From the NCBI RefSeq assembly GCF_031432315.1, contig NZ_JAVKGO010000001.1, forward strand, positions 1 to 64,000: a stretch of DNA of 64,000 nt, given 5' to 3'. The notes below the pieces were generated by a model, which was given only the letters and a program-made list of their open reading frames with translations, made no database searches and was not told the origin of the DNA. This document shows, in pieces, positions 60,122 through 64,000 of the stretch. A program made the translations under genes and the position numbers. The first letter of the stretch is position 1. The number at the start of each line of letters is the position of its first letter. Source of the DNA: Serpentinicella sp031432315 (GTDB taxonomy: Bacteria; Bacillota; Clostridia; Peptostreptococcales; Natronincolaceae).

Positions 60122-63100
60122 ATGAAATTAGTAAATAACAGGTATAAAATTATAGAATGCGTTGAACAAAATCATAATTTTAGTAAATTTGTTGTTACTG
60201 ATCTTATTAAACAAGATACAAATATCTTACTATATGTTATTAACGATACAGAAATTATGAAAACATTTATAGACTATTGTACGAAAAATTTTTATAAATT
60301 TTCGTCATTTTCTCATCCAAATATAATATCGATATATAGCTATGGTGTTATCGAAAATATTGATGGTAAATTTGTAAATGAATTAAAGTTCTATTATACA
60401 ACTGAGTATATTGATAAAAAATTGATTTATAACACTGAAGAGCCTTTGGCTAGAAAAACATTACAAGATTTATATGTTCAAATTTCAAGAGCAATAGATT
60501 TCTTGCATTTCCATGGAATTGTGTATAGATATCTTAGCATAGACTCGCTAATAATTTATAAAGATCATAATCAGTTAAAGGTACAGTTACTTGATCTTAT
60601 AACATTAAAGAACAATTCATTATGTAGAAACTATATAAATTCACATGAAATTAATTTTAATAGTTTTGCCCCTGAATTTTATGATGAAAGTGAAATTGGA
60701 AGGTATACCGATGTATATTCTATAGGTTCAATCCTATACTATTTCTTAAATAAAAAGCTATTAAAACACGCAGATTTAATTAGAGAACTTAAGCGATATA
60801 ACAATAGTGATAATTATGAATACCATATTTATAGATTAATTGAAGAAATGACAAGACTTGATTATATAAAGCGCATACAAACAATTCATGAGGCGAACGA
60901 AAGAATTGAAAAAATCTTTAAAGAAAATATAACAATTAAAGATAAATCAACAATTGAAAAACTAAATTTCCGTACTCCCATTATTGGTCGTAAAAATGAG
61001 TTACAAAAGATTGAGAGTGTTATTAGTTCAAATAAATCTAAAGAAGTATTTAATAAAGATATAGTTTTAATACATGGGGTTAAAGGGATAGGAAAGACGC
61101 GATTAATTACTGAGGCCCTTTATAAAATGGAGCTAAAAAAAATAAATACAGTTAGAGTTAAATTAACTGAAAAAAATTCAAGCTTTAAAAAAGTAATGCC
61201 TAACCTATTAAAACAATTCTATAAAAGAGCACCGATAGAGTTAGTAGAAAAGTATAGCAGTGAATTAGTTAAATTAACTCCAGAAATTGTAAAAAACAGT
61301 CTAATCACGCCTTCGAAAGAATTATCTCAAGATAAAGAAATTTTACGTTTATATGATAGAGTGGCAAACTTTATTATAGAATTTTCATCAAAAAAACCCA
61401 CTGTAATCTCAATAGATGATTTTCAATATGCGGATCATTCATTATTAGAGTTTTTTGACTATCTATTGAACAGTAATAGGTTAAAGAAGTCTCCGATTTT
61501 GAATGTGTTATCGTACTGTGAAGAAAGCAAACTAACTAAAAATCTAAAAAGATGGATTAAAAAAGATAGCACACTTCATATAAAGTTAAGTAGATTATCT
61601 GTAGAAGAGTCTGCATTATTAATGAAGCATATCTTAGGATATTACAGGGTACCGATAGAATTTGCTTCAAAACTAATGACACAAATTGAAGGATTGCCAG
61701 GTAATATTGAAGAAATATTGAGACATTTATTTACAAATAAACTCTTAACAATTAAATATGATAACGATAATAAATCTTTTTATTGGAGTATCAATGAAAG
61801 AGGTTATAGTCAGGTAGTAAAATTATCACAAAATTATGATGAATCTATTTTAACCGAAATAAGTTCATTTGATACATATCATCGAAAAGTCTTAGAAGTT
61901 GTATCTACATTTAGTACCTCTGTATCTCGGAGGATAGTAAAACAAATATTAGGCCCAGAAGATGAGTATATTCGTGCTTTAGAAAATTTAACAAGAGACA
62001 GAATTTTAAATGAAAAGCTTGAAGATTGGGGATATACATACGGCTTTATGAATAAGCAAATAAAAAACTATATTTATGTAAATATTCCAGAACATCAAAA
62101 AATAAATCTACATATAAAAGCAAGTAAAATACTGGAAGATTCCTATTTAAGAGAAGGTAGAGGAAATAAAGATGAGTTAATATATCATCTTACTCATTCA
62201 AATCAAATTAGTAAAGTGATAGATTATTATATTGAGTCGGGAAATAATATGCTAAATCATAGAATTTACTCGCAAGCTTTGGAGTTTTATCAAAAAGCTA
62301 ATGAATTATTGGTAGATATAAATGATCATAGAAAACAAAGACTTCGTATGAATATTGCTAAAATATATCAGAAACAAGGAAAAAATCAAGAAGCTATAGA
62401 AGTATACACTTTAGTAAAAGATTACGCTATCGAAAATGAATTAAAAGAATTGATGATTGATGTACAGAATAAAATTGCACAAAGTAACCTGAACAAGAAT
62501 AATATTGATGCTGCAGTTGAACTATTAAATCATAATATAAAAAAAGCTGAACAGTTTAAATATAAAGAAGGGTTACTTGAAGCAGGACATTATTTAAGTA
62601 AAGCATATATACTGCATAGGAAAACATCTGAATTAGGGCAAGTTTGTGATAAATTTTTAGAACTAGCATATAGCCAAAATAATGACACTTATATAGGAAT
62701 ATTTCTGAGTCAAAAAGCCACAGAAAGTTATCTAAAAGGCAAACAAAGCCAAGCTATAAAATTATTGGAGGAAAGTATTCAATATTTAGAAAAAGCAAAG
62801 CTAATGCATAAAACAGCAGATCCAATTAATAGTATAGGTTTAATATATTTGGAGTATTATCAAGACTTTAAAAATGCTAAACGGTATTTCAAAAAAGCAC
62901 TTACTATAAGTCAACAATATCATAAAATGGAAGACATGATCACAGCATATAATAATATTGCCGATGCGTATATCTTAAATGGGAATTTTGAAGCAGCTGT
63001 AGAAGTACTAAACAATAATATTTTACCTGCGGTAGAATATGAGGACGACATTGTTAGATTTGTCGTTTATATAAAGCAGATCACATGCTATTTATATTTA

Positions 63101-64000
63101 GAAGAATATAAAAAAGCTTATTTATGTTTAAACAAGGCACAAAGCACAGTAGCAAAGCTTCCTATACAAAGTGTCCATAGTGCATCTTATTTTGAAGCTG
63201 CCGCGAAATTTTATAATGTTATGGGTTGCTATGATCTAGTTGAAAACACAGTAAATTATTTCAATGATACGTACAGACATGTGGATCAGAGAATTAAGTT
63301 AAGAATGGATACAATAAAATTTGTTTCTAGAAATAGTACCAAACAAGATGTAACAAACTCAGAAGTATTTGAAATATTAAACAAGTATGAAGAAACTTCG
63401 TTCGGAAGAGATAAAAGAGTATTTCTATTTATTGCTATACTATATTTCTATGATAAAGGAGATATTTCTACTGCAAAAAAATTATATAATGAATTCTTAG
63501 AACTCGTCACAGTTATTGATAATGAGTTTTTTCAGATAAGAAGCAAATACTTAAAAGGGATTTTATTAAATAATAAAGAAGGCATACTAGAACTAGAAGA
63601 TTTAATTTCATCAGATGTTCATATTGTAAATGAAATGAAGTGGCGTATTTATGATAAATTAGGGGATCTTTGTTGTAAATCAAATGAATTATTTAAGGCA
63701 ACAAATTATTATATAAGTGCATTAGATACTTTAAAAGCAACTTATTTTAAGACCCCAGAAGAGTTCCAGTACACGTATTTATTAAATGAAAAAAAATATG
63801 AAATAAAAGCAAAGCTTTTAAATATGAGGCAATTAATTAACAAAGACCACTCACCAATTTTAGATAACTTTATAAGAGAAGAAAATAAAAACTTATTTTT
63901 TGACTTAACTCCATTACAATCTCTTATGGGACATCCAAAGTTTTATAAGCTAGCGTTAGATGAATATAAGTCTAACTTTTCTTTTAAAATTGACAACGTA
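60122..64000 (+). CDS. Large protein: pseudokinase, AAA-type ATPase and TPR repeats (3' end outside window)
   Basis: An open reading frame of 1293 codons continuing beyond the window. Residues about 1-265 are a protein-kinase fold without catalysis: no glycine loop, the VAIK lysine is Tyr (ILLYVIN), HRDLKPEN is replaced by YRYLSIDS and DFG by DLI, although HPNI, APEF and DVYSIG are kept. Residues about 285-560 are an ATPase module: entry motif IIGRKNEL, Walker A GVKGIGKT (319-326), Walker B TVISIDDFQYAD near 430. The remainder is helical repeats of TPR type. Relatives with this order in bacteria usually end in GAF, GGDEF or kinase output domains. The ATG has only a weak AAGTGAG upstream, and a TG-T-TAAAAT element at 60056-60064 could be its promoter. 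Confidence 0.82.
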   Translation, partial: MKLVNNRYKIIECVEQNHNFSKFVVTDLIKQDTNILLYVINDTEIMKTFIDYCTKNFYKFSSFSHPNIISIYSYGVIENIDGKFVNELKFYYTTEYIDKKLIYNTEEPLARKTLQDLYVQISRAIDFLHFHGIVYRYLSIDSLIIYKDHNQLKVQLLDLITLKNNSLCRNYINSHEINFNSFAPEFYDESEIGRYTDVYSIGSILYYFLNKKLLKHADLIRELKRYNNSDNYEYHIYRLIEEMTRLDYIKRIQTIHEANERIEKIFKENITIKDKSTIEKLNFRTPIIGRKNELQKIESVISSNKSKEVFNKDIVLIHGVKGIGKTRLITEALYKMELKKINTVRVKLTEKNSSFKKVMPNLLKQFYKRAPIELVEKYSSELVKLTPEIVKNSLITPSKELSQDKEILRLYDRVANFIIEFSSKKPTVISIDDFQYADHSLLEFFDYLLNSNRLKKSPILNVLSYCEESKLTKNLKRWIKKDSTLHIKLSRLSVEESALLMKHILGYYRVPIEFASKLMTQIEGLPGNIEEILRHLFTNKLLTIKYDNDNKSFYWSINERGYSQVVKLSQNYDESILTEISSFDTYHRKVLEVVSTFSTSVSRRIVKQILGPEDEYIRALENLTRDRILNEKLEDWGYTYGFMNKQIKNYIYVNIPEHQKINLHIKASKILEDSYLREGRGNKDELIYHLTHSNQISKVIDYYIESGNNMLNHRIYSQALEFYQKANELLVDINDHRKQRLRMNIAKIYQKQGKNQEAIEVYTLVKDYAIENELKELMIDVQNKIAQSNLNKNNIDAAVELLNHNIKKAEQFKYKEGLLEAGHYLSKAYILHRKTSELGQVCDKFLELAYSQNNDTYIGIFLSQKATESYLKGKQSQAIKLLEESIQYLEKAKLMHKTADPINSIGLIYLEYYQDFKNAKRYFKKALTISQQYHKMEDMITAYNNIADAYILNGNFEAAVEVLNNNILPAVEYEDDIVRFVVYIKQITCYLYLEEYKKAYLCLNKAQSTVAKLPIQSVHSASYFEAAAKFYNVMGCYDLVENTVNYFNDTYRHVDQRIKLRMDTIKFVSRNSTKQDVTNSEVFEILNKYEETSFGRDKRVFLFIAILYFYDKGDISTAKKLYNEFLELVTVIDNEFFQIRSKYLKGILLNNKEGILELEDLISSDVHIVNEMKWRIYDKLGDLCCKSNELFKATNYYISALDTLKATYFKTPEEFQYTYLLNEKKYEIKAKLLNMRQLINKDHSPILDNFIREENKNLFFDLTPLQSLMGHPKFYKLALDEYKSNFSFKIDNV

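Noticed and set aside
1..64000. CRISPR arrays, insertion sequences, prophage genes, rRNA
   Set aside because: No spaced repeats, transposase motifs, phage structural or integrase genes, or rRNA-like sequence seen on either strand.

Overview
The window is low-GC, Gram-positive DNA from an endospore-forming anaerobe. It carries spoIIGA-sigE, sigG, spoIIP, spoIVA, spoVB, spoIVFB, a complete six-gene Rnf complex (ferredoxin:NAD+ oxidoreductase), many GTG/TTG starts and strong AGGAGG ribosome sites. Gene content and order fit a clostridium of the Alkaliphilus/Natronincola type; that name is an inference. Almost all of it is core chromosome. I saw no insertion sequence, prophage, CRISPR array or rRNA, and found one tRNA.

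Layout. 1-5.5 kb: housekeeping singletons (Nudix-like, YigZ/IMPACT, CoA-binding, a split TSUP permease pair, nadE, yebC, luxS, a lytic transglycosylase). 5.5-8.9 kb: a SPOR-domain membrane protein, then a sensory module of two DRTGG proteins, two GHKL-type ATPases and a PHP protein. 9.0-14.0 kb: rnfCDGEAB. 14.1-23.5 kb: Gx-type transporter, DUF4321, maf, radC, mreBCD, a PBP2 with large insertions, minCDE. 23.6-30.4 kb: a SpoIVFA-like protein, spoIVFB, two radical-SAM-linked genes, rng, then rplU-prp-rpmA behind an L21 leader. 30.6-38.1 kb: sporulation block (spoIIGA, sigE, sigG, ylmC, nrdR, DUF1614, spoIIP, YIEGIA and its partner, two DUF3189-type proteins). 38.2-44.2 kb: DUF512 radical SAM, der, plsY, gpsA, spoIVA. 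44.3-50.6 kb: tRNA-Pro, TSCPD protein, D,D-carboxypeptidase, a small membrane protein, HlyD-like, yggS, sepF, yggT, ylmH, divIVA. 50.7-57.3 kb: mtnN, DUF5665, DksA-like, lspA, rluD-like, pyrR, uraA and, on the minus strand, spoVB. 57.5-64 kb: a GGDEF-like protein ending in a probable ribbon-helix-helix domain, a TIM-barrel protein, a PHP phosphatase, a 62-residue protein, and a very large pseudokinase-ATPase-TPR protein cut by the window edge.

How it fits together. Many genes serve envelope growth, division-site choice and its reuse in sporulation: MreBCD/PBP2, MinCDE, SepF/DivIVA, then SpoIIGA-SigE, SigG, SpoIIP, SpoIVA, SpoIVFB and SpoVB. Rnf supplies the energy-conserving electron transfer. 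The least explained items are the DRTGG/ATPase/PHP module placed against Rnf with no hydrogenase genes, the GGDEF-like/RHH fusion, the pseudokinase giant, and a PyrR-type RNA element before uraA that looks translational rather than a classic attenuator. No intergenic stretch exceeds about 250 bases.
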